A stretch of 33,647 nucleotides of DNA from Globicatella sanguinis NBRC 15551 (GTDB lineage Bacteria; Bacillota; Bacilli; Lactobacillales; Aerococcaceae): the NCBI RefSeq assembly GCF_001552295.1, contig NZ_BCQX01000009.1, forward strand, positions 1 through 33,647, given 5' to 3'. How positions within the stretch are numbered: position 1 is the first letter of the stretch; every line of letters begins with the position of its first letter. Position numbers and translations under genes: made by a program. The notes beneath the pieces were generated by a model that saw nothing but the letters and a program-made list of their open reading frames with translations, did no database searches and was not told where the DNA came from. Of this stretch, positions 25,249 to 33,647 are shown one piece after another.

Positions 25249-26199
25249 CTATTCAAATCGTTGACCGATTAAATCTTCAGCATCCATTCCGTTTAAGAAA
25301 GTAGCTGCATCCATTCTTCTTTTACCGCTTGGTTGTAATGATGTAATCGCATAATAGCTTTCTTGGCATTGGACAATTACTTGGTCATCTTCTACGGCTA
25401 CAATCGTCCCTGGTGCCACCGTTTCCGTTGTGGCATAAGCGATCGGTTGCCCTTCCCACACTTTTAAGCGTTGACCATTCCACATAGTATAAGTGGAAGG
25501 AAATGGTCGAAAAGCGCGGACATGATTATGTACTGCCGTTGCCGATTGCGACCAATCAATTTTTTCTTGTTCCTTAGAAATAGTGGGAGAGAATGTAACC
25601 AACTGCTCATCTTGTTTAATGGGTGTTAATTCTCCAGCAAATAATGGTGGTAATGTTTCTAATAATAAATCGCGCCCTATTATTGCCAAGCGTTCGAATA
25701 ATTGACCGACATCATCATTGAAATGGATAGGAGTCTTAGCTTGTGCTAAAATATCGCCCGCATCCATTTCTTTTTCCATATACATAATTGAAATACCTGT
25801 TTCCTCGTCACCTTGCCAAATCGCATAATGAATCGGTGCCCCACCACGATATTTTGGTAATAGTGATGCATGCACATTAATGGCTAAATATTTTGGATGT
25901 TTTAATAATTTGGTCGGCACAAATTGACCATAAGCAGCCGTGACAATTAAATCAACGTCCATGGCTAATATTTGTTCCATCTCTTCTGATTTACCTAGTT
26001 TTTCCGGTTGGAAGACAGGAATTTGATGACTCAATGCTACTTCTTTTACTGGTGAAGCGGTTAATACTTTTTTACGACCAACAGGGCGATCTGGTTGAGT
26101 CACAACGGCAATCACTTCATATAATGAGGATTGTGCTAAAATCCCTTTTAAAACTGTTGCTGAAAATTCAGGTGTCCCCATAAAAATAATTTTCTTCAT
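25249..26199 (-). CDS. fmt: Methionyl-tRNA formyltransferase
   Basis: The gene encodes 316 residues. It formylates initiator Met-tRNA using 10-formyl-tetrahydrofolate. The opening MKKIIFMGTPEFSATVL, the folate and catalytic block NVHASLLPKYRGGAPI (Asn, His) and DAGDIL are all present, followed by the C-terminal OB domain that holds tRNA. Cytosolic and complete. It starts 14 bp after priA, with GAGGAGG ahead of the ATG, and continues the operon. Confidence 0.96.
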   Translation of the reverse strand: MKKIIFMGTPEFSATVLKGILAQSSLYEVIAVVTQPDRPVGRKKVLTASPVKEVALSHQIPVFQPEKLGKSEEMEQILAMDVDLIVTAAYGQFVPTKLLKHPKYLAINVHASLLPKYRGGAPIHYAIWQGDEETGISIMYMEKEMDAGDILAQAKTPIHFNDDVGQLFERLAIIGRDLLLETLPPLFAGELTPIKQDEQLVTFSPTISKEQEKIDWSQSATAVHNHVRAFRPFPSTYTMWNGQRLKVWEGQPIAYATTETVAPGTIVAVEDDQVIVQCQESYYAITSLQPSGKRRMDAATFLNGMDAEDLIGQRFE

Positions 26200-26213
26200 A
26201 TAATTTACCTCCT

Positions 26214-28631
26214 CTAAATAAAATGATATGGTTCATGGTCAATTGAAACATAAAGACCTTGCCGTGATTCATTTTGAGCTTGATTGACAATTTCACTAAT
26301 TTTATTTTGAATGAATTGCTTATCTTTATACTTGAGTAATAATTGAAAATAATAAACGTCGTTGATGCGCGCAATAGCGCCTCTTGATGGGCCTAACAAT
26401 AATAATTGTTGTTGTTGTTCTAGTGATGGATTGGATAATAATTGTTTCAACTGATGGATTTTACGTTCAGCCATCCCTTGATTTTTACTGGAGACAGTGA
26501 CTAAAGTTGTAAAATAATAAGGGGGATAATTTCCAATATGACGCCGTTTCATCTCGTATTTAAAGAAATTTTCATAATCGTGCGTCTTGACCAATTGCAT
26601 CACATAATGATCGGGATTGTAGGTTTGAATGATGACTTTCCCCTTTAATTGACCACGTCCGGTCCGTCCTGCTACTTGCGTTAATAATTGAAAGGTCTTC
26701 TCACCCGAACGAAAATCTGGTATGTTAAGGGCCGTATCCGCATTGATAACACCGACTAAAGTAACATTTTCAAAATCAAGCCCCTTAGCAATCATTTGTG
26801 TTCCCAATAAAATATCGGCTTCTTTATTAGCGAATTGTTTTAATATCCGTTCATGGTTCCCTTTTCTTCTAGTCGTATCATTATCCATACGTAAAATTCG
26901 CGCATGGGGGATTAATTCTGCTAAAGTCTCTTCAATTTTTTGGGTTCCTGAACCTAAACTGCGAATATGTTGACTACCACATTGAGGACATTCAGTTGGT
27001 ACCATTTGTTGATAATCACAATAATGACATTTCATGCGATGTTCACTCTTATGATAGGTCAAAGAAATATCACAACGAGGACATTGAACAACATGTCCAC
27101 ATTCGCGACATTGCATATAAGATGCATACCCACGACGATTTAATAACAATACGATTTGTTGTTTTTGACTAATGGCTTGCTCGATTGCTTGTTGTAAGGA
27201 TGGCGATATCTCGGTATAGGTCTTCGAAACTAAGACATTGGTCATATCGATTAATTCTACTTCCGGTAATTCAGAAAAGTTTGCTCGTTCACTCATCATA
27301 ACGAGTTGATAATGATTAACCTGAGCCCGAGCTCGGCTTTCTAATGATGGGGTGGCACTTCCTAAAACAACTGGACATTGATGATATTGACTCCGCCATA
27401 AAGCGACATCACGCGCATGATAACGTGGATTATCGGATTGTTTATAAGTCGTTTCGTGTTCTTCATCAATGATGATAATACCAATGTTTTTTAATGGTGC
27501 AAAAATTGAAGAACGGGCTCCGACCACAATCGTCGCTTCACCTTTAATAATTCGCTGCCATTCATCGTATTTTTCCGTAGTAGACAAACCAGAATGTAAA
27601 ACTGCCACTCCTTTTTGGAATCTGCCTACCACTCGATTGACCATTTGTGGAGTCAAGGCAATTTCTGGTACTAATAATAAGGCCGACTGCCCTTGTTGAC
27701 GGGCTTTTTCCATTAATTGTAAATATACTTCGGTCTTGCCACTACCGGTAACGCCTTCTAGTAGAAAGGTTTTAGCTTGCCCTTTTTCTACAGAAGCCAC
27801 AATGGTATCATAAGCGCTTTGTTGGTTAGGTCTTAATGTTTTGGCTGTCGTTTGAATAAATTCCTGGTCCTTTAATGGATTACGGTAAACAGCCACTTCA
27901 GATTTGATTAACCATCCTTTATCAATAGCGGTATTTACAACAGTACGGCTGAGACCGGTGATTTCACAAAAATCTTGAATCGCAATCGGATAAGTTATTT
28001 TCGGATGATAGATTAAATAGTCAAGCAATTGTTGTTGTTTTTTAGCCGCTCTGCTTAAATTTTCAGAAACGGCTTTATATTGTTGTTCATCCAAAGCTCT
28101 ATCGATCACTTGCACCATTTTGGTTGATTTTCGATCTAAAACTCGATTTTCTAGTTCGATGGCCTCTTGATCAATTAATGCTTTTATTTGATTTGGTGTT
28201 AACATCGTTTCGAGCATCGTTTTTTCAATTTCATGATTTTCAATCAAAGTATTAGTCAAGGCTTGAATTTGATCATGATTATGAATTAGAAAATACGATT
28301 CATATTTTACTTTTAATAAATTAGGTAACATTGTTTGTAAAACAGCAATTCTAAAAGCCTGCAAATGATTGGCTAAGTAATCACTTAATTCGATTAATTC
28401 TTGATTCAAAAAACTACGATAATCTAATAATTTGCTAATTGGTTTTAAGGTTCCAGTAAAACTCGTTTCATCTGAAAAACCAACCACAAATCCCAGTAAT
28501 TGCCTTGGACCAAAAGGCACTTCAACACGCATACCTAATTGAATGGCTTCTTCCCACTGTTCGGGGACTAAATAGTCAAATTCTCGATTAACTTGAGCGA
28601 CTGGAATATCGATAATCACTTTAGCAAGCAT
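26214..28631 (-). CDS. priA: Primosomal protein N' (replication restart helicase PriA)
   Basis: The gene encodes 805 residues. PriA reloads the replisome at stalled forks. The N-terminal DNA-binding domain is followed by Walker A GVTGSGKTEVYL, DEEH motif IIIDEEHETTYKQ, GSATPSLESRA, the zinc-binding cysteines from QCRECGHVVQCPRC through CHYCDY to CPQC, and helicase motifs V and VI (GTQMIAKGLDF, QVAGRTGRG). GGTGGTGAT lies close ahead of the ATG. It opens the long cluster that runs down to prkC or thiN. The gmk and rpoZ genes often found before it are not here; a DUF1189 gene with its own terminator is upstream instead. I see no convincing promoter, though the 171-bp gap must hold one. Confidence 0.96.
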   Translation of the reverse strand: MLAKVIIDIPVAQVNREFDYLVPEQWEEAIQLGMRVEVPFGPRQLLGFVVGFSDETSFTGTLKPISKLLDYRSFLNQELIELSDYLANHLQAFRIAVLQTMLPNLLKVKYESYFLIHNHDQIQALTNTLIENHEIEKTMLETMLTPNQIKALIDQEAIELENRVLDRKSTKMVQVIDRALDEQQYKAVSENLSRAAKKQQQLLDYLIYHPKITYPIAIQDFCEITGLSRTVVNTAIDKGWLIKSEVAVYRNPLKDQEFIQTTAKTLRPNQQSAYDTIVASVEKGQAKTFLLEGVTGSGKTEVYLQLMEKARQQGQSALLLVPEIALTPQMVNRVVGRFQKGVAVLHSGLSTTEKYDEWQRIIKGEATIVVGARSSIFAPLKNIGIIIIDEEHETTYKQSDNPRYHARDVALWRSQYHQCPVVLGSATPSLESRARAQVNHYQLVMMSERANFSELPEVELIDMTNVLVSKTYTEISPSLQQAIEQAISQKQQIVLLLNRRGYASYMQCRECGHVVQCPRCDISLTYHKSEHRMKCHYCDYQQMVPTECPQCGSQHIRSLGSGTQKIEETLAELIPHARILRMDNDTTRRKGNHERILKQFANKEADILLGTQMIAKGLDFENVTLVGVINADTALNIPDFRSGEKTFQLLTQVAGRTGRGQLKGKVIIQTYNPDHYVMQLVKTHDYENFFKYEMKRRHIGNYPPYYFTTLVTVSSKNQGMAERKIHQLKQLLSNPSLEQQQQLLLLGPSRGAIARINDVYYFQLLLKYKDKQFIQNKISEIVNQAQNESRQGLYVSIDHEPYHFI

Positions 28632-28754
28632 TAAATCACCACCTTCATAACTATATATGCTATCACAAAAAATCTTTTAAATATAGATATAAATACGTTT
28701 GCTTAGAAAAAAACCATCAATTTATCTTTATTAATAATACCCTTATCCAAGATA

Positions 28755-28791
28755 AAAAAACTACCCTCATCATATTACTAAGGATAGTTTA
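28755..28791 (-). terminator. Terminator of the DUF1189 gene
   Basis: AAACTATCC pairs with GGGTAGTTT (one GU) around a loop of about 15 bases; seven T residues follow on the minus strand. It lies 12 bp after the stop codon. Confidence 0.8.
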
Positions 28792-28802
28792 ACAGAAATA
28801 TT

Positions 28803-29609
28803 TTATAATACAGAAATTTTACTCGCTGTTTCCACATAATGATCATTAAAATGCGTTTTCCAATAAACCCATAAAAGCAATAAAATATAAAGGGTACTCT
28901 GTGTTAAGGCCATCACATTTGGATCTTTCAATAAGAAGCCCAGTAGCATCGCGATCAAAGTGGGAAGGCCAAAAGTATTGAGTGATAACTGTAAAGCCTC
29001 ATTAAAGTTAGCAATCGTAAATATTTTTCCAAACTTCGTTAACCAAAGTAAAAAAGCTGTCCCTAATAATAAACCAACGAAGTTAAAAAACATTAAAAAC
29101 CACACATTAATAAAATTAGTTAGCACTATCGATAAACGATTGGCTTGGAACCAATGTTGAGACAATAAAGCAATCAGTTCTTCTTTATCTGCCACCGTGG
29201 TTAATGGTAGCTCTTCAATATAGGTTTGTTTAATTTCGGGATTCTTTCCTTCTTTAATAATAAAGCCATCTGGAGCAATTAAGATGGAGTTTTCTACTAG
29301 AGAATCACTCTCTACCTCATTGATAGAAGGAATAAATTGACTGGTTTCAGCAACTGTTCCCTGTTCTACCATTTGATTAAATTGTTGAACAGTGTCGTCA
29401 TGCATCGTTGCTAAAGCATTCGGTACAAAATCATTTAAATTAGCCGATTGAATTTTTCCTAACTGAACCGATAACGGCATCAACATTAAACCATTAAGCA
29501 ACAATACAATTAACAGTATTTGCCACCAAATTAATTGTTGACGATTCTTAAAAATTTTCTTCGCCGAAAAGATATTTGTAAAGTAATTAATTGGAAATAC
29601 TTTGTTCAT
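28803..29609 (-). CDS. DUF1189 family membrane protein next to the maltose genes
   Basis: The gene encodes 268 residues. After a short cytosolic start comes one membrane helix (about WWQILLIVLLLNGLMLMPLSV), an extracytoplasmic region of about 110 residues, and then four more hydrophobic segments to the end. DUF1189 proteins have no proven function; the streptococcal mal regulon member MalA belongs to this family, which fits the position beside malEFG. I start at the ATG at 29609, with GAGGTGAT four bases ahead; a GTG three codons upstream is part of that ribosome binding site. It has its own promoter and terminator, so it is not simply the fourth gene of malEFG. A role in maltodextrin uptake is only suggested. 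Confidence 0.8.
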   Translation of the reverse strand: MNKVFPINYFTNIFSAKKIFKNRQQLIWWQILLIVLLLNGLMLMPLSVQLGKIQSANLNDFVPNALATMHDDTVQQFNQMVEQGTVAETSQFIPSINEVESDSLVENSILIAPDGFIIKEGKNPEIKQTYIEELPLTTVADKEELIALLSQHWFQANRLSIVLTNFINVWFLMFFNFVGLLLGTAFLLWLTKFGKIFTIANFNEALQLSLNTFGLPTLIAMLLGFLLKDPNVMALTQSTLYILLLLWVYWKTHFNDHYVETASKISVL

Positions 29610-29630
29610 TATAATCACCTCATTCTACAT

Positions 29631-29639
29631 ATTATAGCA
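29631..29639 (-). promoter_or_regulatory. Extended -10 promoter of the DUF1189 gene
   Basis: The minus strand reads TGCTATAAT, a perfect TATAAT with a TGn extension, about 22 bp ahead of the start codon. There is no -35 at 17 bp; that position falls inside the T-run of the upstream terminator. Confidence 0.55.
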
Positions 29640-29650
29640 TTTAAAAAAGA

Positions 29651-29704
29651 AAAAAATGGACATGAAGTAGAAAATCAAAAGATTTTCACTTCGTTTGCCC
29701 ACCC
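29651..29704 (-). terminator. Hairpin terminator of malEFG, member of a dispersed repeat
   Basis: Arms at 29657-29676 and 29681-29701 pair with a bulge around an AAAA (plus strand) loop; on the minus strand the stem is followed by a T-rich run of 13 bases with one C. The core AAAATCAAAAGATTTT is identical to that of the hairpin at 33571-33616, and the outer GTTTgCCCACCC edge is shared. It stands about 100 bp past the malG stop codon. Confidence 0.75.
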
Positions 29705-29804
29705 TTATTTTCTTAACAAATTTTAAATCAATCGTCGATTATGTTTCTAAAAAATACAAAGTAGTGAAAAACTCATTGTTTCAAACATCCATGTTCTCGA
29801 TTGA

Positions 29805-30656
29805 TTAACCTTTTGTTCCACCCTTAGTCAAACCAGTAACAAAGTTCTTTTGTAAGACAAAGAATAGAATTGATATTGGCACAGCAATTAAAATAGAACC
29901 GGCCGCAAACAATGCTACTTTTTGGTTACGTTGGTCATTAATAAATGTTTGTAAACCAGGAGCTAAAGTATATAATTCTTCTTTACGTAATAAGAATTTA
30001 GATAACATAAAATCTCCGAATGGTCCCATAAATGCCCATAAAGCTTGTACAGCGATCATTGGTCGTACTAATGGTAACACAATTTGCCAGAATCTTCTAA
30101 AATGTCCTGCCCCATCTAAATTGGCTGATTCATCTAAATCATAAGGAACTGTATCGAAGTACCCTTTCATTAACCAAGTATTCATTGGAATACCACCACC
30201 AATATAAATTAATGATAGGAACCAGAATTGGTTAATAGCTTTCATCAAGAGTGCCATTACGAAGAAGGCTGTTAAGGCTGCCATCGTCGGCACCATTTGT
30301 ACAATTAAGAAGAACATTAAACTATTTTTACGACCAAAGAAGTTGTAACGACTATAAGCATAACCAGCTAGGGTTACAGCCATAACTTGCACTACCATGG
30401 TACTAACTGCAACGATTAAAGTATTTTTATACCATTGTAAATAATAGGTCTCTTCAAATAATCGTTTAAAATGATTCAAGGTCCATTTTGAATTAAAATT
30501 CAAATCAAATGCGGTAATATTCCCTGCTCTAAAAGCAGAACTAATCGTAATTAATAATGGATAAATAATGATAATCGATAAGAGAATCATATAAAAATAA
30601 GTAAAGAATTGTCCCAAAAACTTTTTGAATTTGGCAGATGCAAATAATTTTTTCAT
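29805..30656 (-). CDS. malG: Maltose/maltodextrin ABC transporter permease MalG
   Basis: The gene encodes 283 residues, a membrane subunit of a carbohydrate uptake transporter (CUT1). Six membrane segments are visible, starting [20 protein letters not shown]. The EAA loop that contacts the ATPase is [25 protein letters not shown]. The ribosome binding site GGAGG lies in the last codons of malF, five bases before it. No ATPase is encoded in the window; CUT1 systems often use a shared MsmK/MalK from elsewhere. The maltose assignment comes from MalE/MalF/DUF1189 context. Confidence 0.9.
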   Translation of the reverse strand: MKKLFASAKFKKFLGQFFTYFYMILLSIIIIYPLLITISSAFRAGNITAFDLNFNSKWTLNHFKRLFEETYYLQWYKNTLIVAVSTMVVQVMAVTLAGYAYSRYNFFGRKNSLMFFLIVQMVPTMAALTAFFVMALLMKAINQFWFLSLIYIGGGIPMNTWLMKGYFDTVPYDLDESANLDGAGHFRRFWQIVLPLVRPMIAVQALWAFMGPFGDFMLSKFLLRKEELYTLAPGLQTFINDQRNQKVALFAAGSILIAVPISILFFVLQKNFVTGLTKGGTKG

Positions 30657-30661
30657 GTTGA

Positions 30662-31969
30662 TTATCCCTCCATTTCAAAAGCTTTTGTACGCTTAAAGAC
30701 GATTAACGATACTGAAATAACCACTACTGAAATAATCAGTGTCAAGGCTGCCGCAAATGAGAATTGCGGTGAAGTTCCAGTTGTTAACTTATAGATCCAT
30801 GAAATTAAAATGTCGGTAGCACCAGCGCCGCCACCCACTGATCCAGGTCCACCATTGTTAAATAGATAGATCATCGTAAAGTTATTAAAGTTACCTGTAT
30901 ATTGAGTTAAAAATGTTGGAGCAGCAACAGAGAAAATTACAGGTAAAGTAATGGAAGTGAATCGTTTAAAAGCATTCGCTCCATCAATTTTGGCTGCTTC
31001 ATATAAATCTTCGGAGATAGATTGAAGAATACTGGTTACCATTACATAAATATAAGGGAACCCTAGCCAACCTTGAACCATAATAATCGCAACTTTGGTC
31101 CAAAATGGGTTAGTTTTCCAGGCGATTTTTCCAATTTCAACAAATGGAATTAATTTGTTAATAAACGGAATTACTTGTGTATTCATCGCACCAATTGAGT
31201 CATTAAACATATTTGAGAACGTTAAAATTGTAATAAATGCTGGAACAGCCCATGGTAATAAGAAAATTACCCCAAAAATACGTTTGAATTTAATAAATGG
31301 TTGGTGAGCTACAACAGCTGTGAAAATACCGAGAACAATTTGTAAAGTAGTCGCACATAATGTCCAAATTAACGTCCACATAAATACGGATGTAAAGGCA
31401 TCTCTAAAGGTACTTAATGTAAATATATTTGCGAAGTTTGCAAAACCAATCCAGTCTAATAATTTTGCTGGTGGCATATTTTTAAAATCATAATTTAAAA
31501 ATGCTGTAAATAAAGTGACTAAAACTGGAAAAATAATAGCAAAAGTCATAAAAATATATGCCGGAACAATTAATAAATAAGGAAACCCATTATCTAAAAT
31601 ATTATCGATATGTTCTTTAAATGTTTGATTAACTTTAAATCCTTCATTCCAAAGATTCGCAATGCGTTTAGCATCTATCATATTGAAAATCAAGAAGATT
31701 AAGAATACGACCGTAATGATAATTTGTAAAGTACCAATAATCATTAAGAATAAGGAGTTATCACCTTTTACCCCCGGAGTATCCCCTAATGTAATAAAGT
31801 CAGTCAACGCACCAAAACCAAAACTTACTAATTCATAAACAAACAACCCGGTAATCCCTAAAAAGGTTAAGCCTTTGATCAATTGTTTATTATATATTTG
31901 ACCTAGTCCTGGAATCAACGACAAGAGCATCGCTAATGTCGGATTTTGTTTTTTGGCTGTCTGACTCAT
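30662..31969 (-). CDS. malF: Maltose/maltodextrin ABC transporter permease MalF
   Basis: The gene encodes 435 residues. The partner permease of MalG. An extra N-terminal region of about 115 residues carries a TM2-like pair of helices ([22 protein letters not shown]) and one more segment, as in MalF of other lactobacilli and streptococci. The six-helix permease core follows, with the EAA loop [29 protein letters not shown] is about seven bases before the ATG. It begins 92 bp after malE, with a hairpin in the gap. Confidence 0.9.
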   Translation of the reverse strand: MSQTAKKQNPTLAMLLSLIPGLGQIYNKQLIKGLTFLGITGLFVYELVSFGFGALTDFITLGDTPGVKGDNSLFLMIIGTLQIIITVVFLIFLIFNMIDAKRIANLWNEGFKVNQTFKEHIDNILDNGFPYLLIVPAYIFMTFAIIFPVLVTLFTAFLNYDFKNMPPAKLLDWIGFANFANIFTLSTFRDAFTSVFMWTLIWTLCATTLQIVLGIFTAVVAHQPFIKFKRIFGVIFLLPWAVPAFITILTFSNMFNDSIGAMNTQVIPFINKLIPFVEIGKIAWKTNPFWTKVAIIMVQGWLGFPYIYVMVTSILQSISEDLYEAAKIDGANAFKRFTSITLPVIFSVAAPTFLTQYTGNFNNFTMIYLFNNGGPGSVGGGAGATDILISWIYKLTTGTSPQFSFAAALTLIISVVVISVSLIVFKRTKAFEMEG

Positions 31970-32008
31970 AAAATCACTCCTTTAAATAAAATGCTGTTTA
32001 ACTATTAA

Positions 32009-32039
32009 TATCTGGCAGAAGATCAACCTCTGCCAGATA
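32009..32039 (-). repeat. Intercistronic hairpin between malE and malF
   Basis: A perfect 11-bp stem (TATCTGGCAGA / TCTGCCAGATA) has a 9-base loop. No T-run follows on the minus strand, so it is not a standard terminator. It could protect the 3' end of a malE-only transcript, giving more binding protein than permease. Confidence 0.75.
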
Positions 32040-32061
32040 AAAACTTACGATTCACGAAATT

Positions 32062-33303
32062 TTAATACTTTTGTTCGATTGATTGTTTGATTAATTCAAC
32101 AGCAGCATCAGCAGCTTCTTGAGCTGATTTATTACCTGAACCAGCATCGAACATTAAGTTTTCAGCACCTGACCATACTTCACTCATTTGTGGAATATTT
32201 GGCATTGGTACAGCGTTTGAATAAACATCGATAACCGCAGTTGTTAATTCATTACCAGCTTCAGCAGCAACTTTACGAGCTGCTTGGTTAGCAGGGATTT
32301 GTCCACTTTCTTCATACATAGCTGTTTGCATTTCTTCAGATGTTACCCAATTTAAGAATTCTTGTGCTAATTCTTGTTTGTCAGTAAATGCTGAAACTAC
32401 CCAACCTTTACCACCAGCAAATGGTTTATATTCTTCACCATTTGGTAATGTAGGGATTTTAGCAACGCCGTAGTTAACGCCTGCTTCATTAAGAGCAGCA
32501 GCTTGCCATGGTCCGTCAATAATCGCAGCAGCTTTACCATCAGTAAATTGTTGCATTACAAAGTCACTTACAGAAGAAACATCTAACATACCTTGTGGCC
32601 ATACATTTTGGAACCAGTCCACTGCATAGTTAATACCTTCTACTGCCCCTTCAGAGTTTAATCCTAAGTCTTCGTAGTTAGTACCATCTTCACCAAATAC
32701 ATAACCACCATATCCAGCTAATAAACCGTAGCTATGGTAGAAGTTAGTCCATTGAGCTAAGAATGCTGTAGATTTTCCATCTTCCCCAGCAAAAGCATAC
32801 TTTTCATCTTTAGTCAATTCACGTAATTCATCAAAAGTTTTTGGCGCTTCAGATAGTAAGTCTTTGTTATAGTATAAAACAATTGTTTCGATAACAGCTG
32901 GCGCACCATAAACAACACCATCTGTTGATACTTGTTGTTTATCTGTATCATCATAACCTGCTTCTTCATTTAACGTTACTTCGTTAATTAAACCTGTTTG
33001 AGCTAATGAACCGATACGGTCATATGGTGCAATTAAAACATCTGGAGCAGTTCCAGCAGGTCCATCTAATGCTAAACCATCAATTTTCTCAAACATATCA
33101 GCATCTAATAATTCTACTTTCACACCATATTCTTCTTCGAATTTAGCGATGTGATTTTTTACATAGTCATATTCTCCGGCTGCAGAAATAACTAATGTTT
33201 CTTCTTGAGCATCAGCTACTAATACACCAGTTGATACTAATGTAGTTAAAGCTGTAACTGTAGACAAAGTACCAATTGCCAATTTCTTCAAATTCAATTT
33301 CAT
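32062..33303 (-). CDS. malE: Maltose/maltodextrin-binding protein MalE, apparently not lipidated
   Basis: The gene encodes 413 residues, an extracellular solute-binding protein (family 1). The signal peptide has MKLNLKKLAIG, a hydrophobic core, and a signal peptidase I site ADA at 30-32. The binding-protein pattern includes DVLIAPYDRIGSLAQTGL, GAPAVIETIVLYYNKDLL, IIDGPWQAAAL and FAGGKGWVVSAFT. The whole protein contains no cysteine, so a lipobox is absent; most Gram-positive binding proteins are lipoproteins. AGGAGG is eight bases before the ATG. It is the first gene of malEFG, preceded by a promoter and a LacI-type operator. Confidence 0.92.
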   Translation of the reverse strand: MKLNLKKLAIGTLSTVTALTTLVSTGVLVADAQEETLVISAAGEYDYVKNHIAKFEEEYGVKVELLDADMFEKIDGLALDGPAGTAPDVLIAPYDRIGSLAQTGLINEVTLNEEAGYDDTDKQQVSTDGVVYGAPAVIETIVLYYNKDLLSEAPKTFDELRELTKDEKYAFAGEDGKSTAFLAQWTNFYHSYGLLAGYGGYVFGEDGTNYEDLGLNSEGAVEGINYAVDWFQNVWPQGMLDVSSVSDFVMQQFTDGKAAAIIDGPWQAAALNEAGVNYGVAKIPTLPNGEEYKPFAGGKGWVVSAFTDKQELAQEFLNWVTSEEMQTAMYEESGQIPANQAARKVAAEAGNELTTAVIDVYSNAVPMPNIPQMSEVWSGAENLMFDAGSGNKSAQEAADAAVELIKQSIEQKY

Positions 33304-33347
33304 AATTGAAACCTCCTAAATATTGCGTAAATCGCTTTCTTAACTAT

Positions 33348-33376
33348 ATTATCTTATATAATTGAAAATAAAACAA
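33348..33376 (-). promoter_or_regulatory. malE promoter
   Basis: TTGTTT (33371-33376) and GATAAT (33348-33353) are 17 bp apart. The 5' leader would be about 38 bases. The region is AT-rich, so other -10 choices exist. Confidence 0.5.
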
Positions 33377-33386
33377 TAGGTTTTTA

Positions 33387-33408
33387 ATTCTGTTATCGGT
33401 AACAGAAT
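33387..33408. promoter_or_regulatory. LacI-family (MalR-type) operator upstream of malE
   Basis: Nine-base arms ATTCTGTTA and TAACAGAAT are perfect and flank TCGG, so the dyad centre is CpG as in LacI/GalR operators. It ends 10 bp upstream of the malE -35. MalR is the known LacI-type regulator of mal genes in streptococci; its gene is not in the window. Confidence 0.65.
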
Positions 33409-33559
33409 GATAGTCATTATTAAAACCCGTTATTGTATCGTGACTCGATTTAATATTTAGCTATTTAATCATATTTTTATGAAAAGTTATCATTTGTTTC
33501 AAAAAACTTTATGCTTATTTTGCTTTATACGAATAAATTATCATCAGTTTTCATCAGCG
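33409..33559. other. Non-coding region right of the mal operator
   Basis: AT-rich sequence without a reading frame that has a ribosome binding site. I see no clear promoter pair. Confidence 0.5.
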
Positions 33560-33618
33560 AAAAAAAAAGAGTGGGTAAACAATATAAAATCAAAAGATTT
33601 TATATTGTTTATCCACCC
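33560..33618 (-). terminator. Long hairpin terminator, dispersed repeat family
   Basis: Arms of 21 bases (33571-33591 and 33596-33616) match at 20 positions, with loop AAAA on the plus strand. On the minus strand the stem runs into TC and then nine T residues. It would stop transcription entering from the gene to the right of the window before malE. It shares its core with the element at 29651-29704. Confidence 0.8.
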
Positions 33619-33630
33619 CCGCACAGTTGG

Positions 33631-33647
33631 GAGTGGACAAGAAGTAG
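33631..33647 (-). repeat. Cut copy of the same hairpin element at the window edge
   Basis: AGTGGACAAGAAGTAG at the edge matches the left arm at 29657-29670 (TGGACATGAAGTAG) with one difference. The other arm should lie beyond the window. Confidence 0.5.

Noticed and set aside
26168-26374. Small minus-strand frame over the priA-fmt junction
   Set aside because: It overlaps the coding ends of both genes in another frame.
29726-29806. Nine-base inverted repeat AATCAATCG / CGATTGATT as malG terminator
   Set aside because: The loop would be over 60 bases and no T-run follows; the hairpin at 29651-29704 is a much better terminator.
33313-33340. Catabolite (cre) site near the malE start
   Set aside because: The best alignment, around AGCGAT, has at least three mismatches to the consensus.

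Overview
The window comes from a low-GC Gram-positive chromosome, and every gene I can support is on the minus strand. The best fit is the order Lactobacillales. Pointers are an S. thermophilus CRISPR1-like type II-A locus, an oppDFBC operon in lactococcal order, a streptococcal-like maltodextrin ABC transporter with a DUF1189 gene, and the classic Firmicute run priA-fmt-rsmB-stp-prkC-rsgA-rpe-thiN. A member of the Aerococcaceae or Carnobacteriaceae is my guess; it cannot be proved from the window.

Layout. 1-111 is the trailer side of a CRISPR array and may hold an eroded repeat. 112-2192 is an array of 32 identical 36-bp repeats and 31 spacers. 2214-8093 is a complete type II-A cas set, read cas9, tracrRNA, cas1, cas2, csn2, array. 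8300-12163 is an oligopeptide ABC transporter (oppD, F, B, C) without a binding protein. 12196-13557 holds acpP and plsX. 13980-18171 holds recG, a fakA-like kinase gene and asp23/yloU. 18461-18649 is rpmB. 18767-28631 is a tightly packed housekeeping cluster running from priA down to thiN, with a terminator-like hairpin between prkC and rsgA. 28803-33303 is a DUF1189 gene and malG, malF, malE. The right edge carries hairpin elements related to one beside malG.

How the parts work together. The CRISPR locus has everything needed for adaptation (Cas1, Cas2, long-form Csn2, and an ATTTGAG leader anchor at the first repeat) and for interference (compact Cas9 and a tracrRNA with its own promoter, anti-repeat, nexus and terminator). 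Its oddities are a leader of only 21 bp squeezed between the csn2 stop codon and the first repeat, and a perfect TATAAT hexamer on the crRNA strand of every repeat. Together they suggest that crRNA transcription may start inside csn2 or inside the repeats themselves.

The mal block has a LacI-type operator upstream of malE and an intercistronic hairpin after it. Its binding protein contains no cysteine, so it cannot be a lipoprotein. Several computed-style starts are too long when Shine-Dalgarno positions are considered (cas9, cas1, oppB, acpP, recG, rpmB, rsgA, stp, DUF1189). I give the start I prefer and the reason in each entry.
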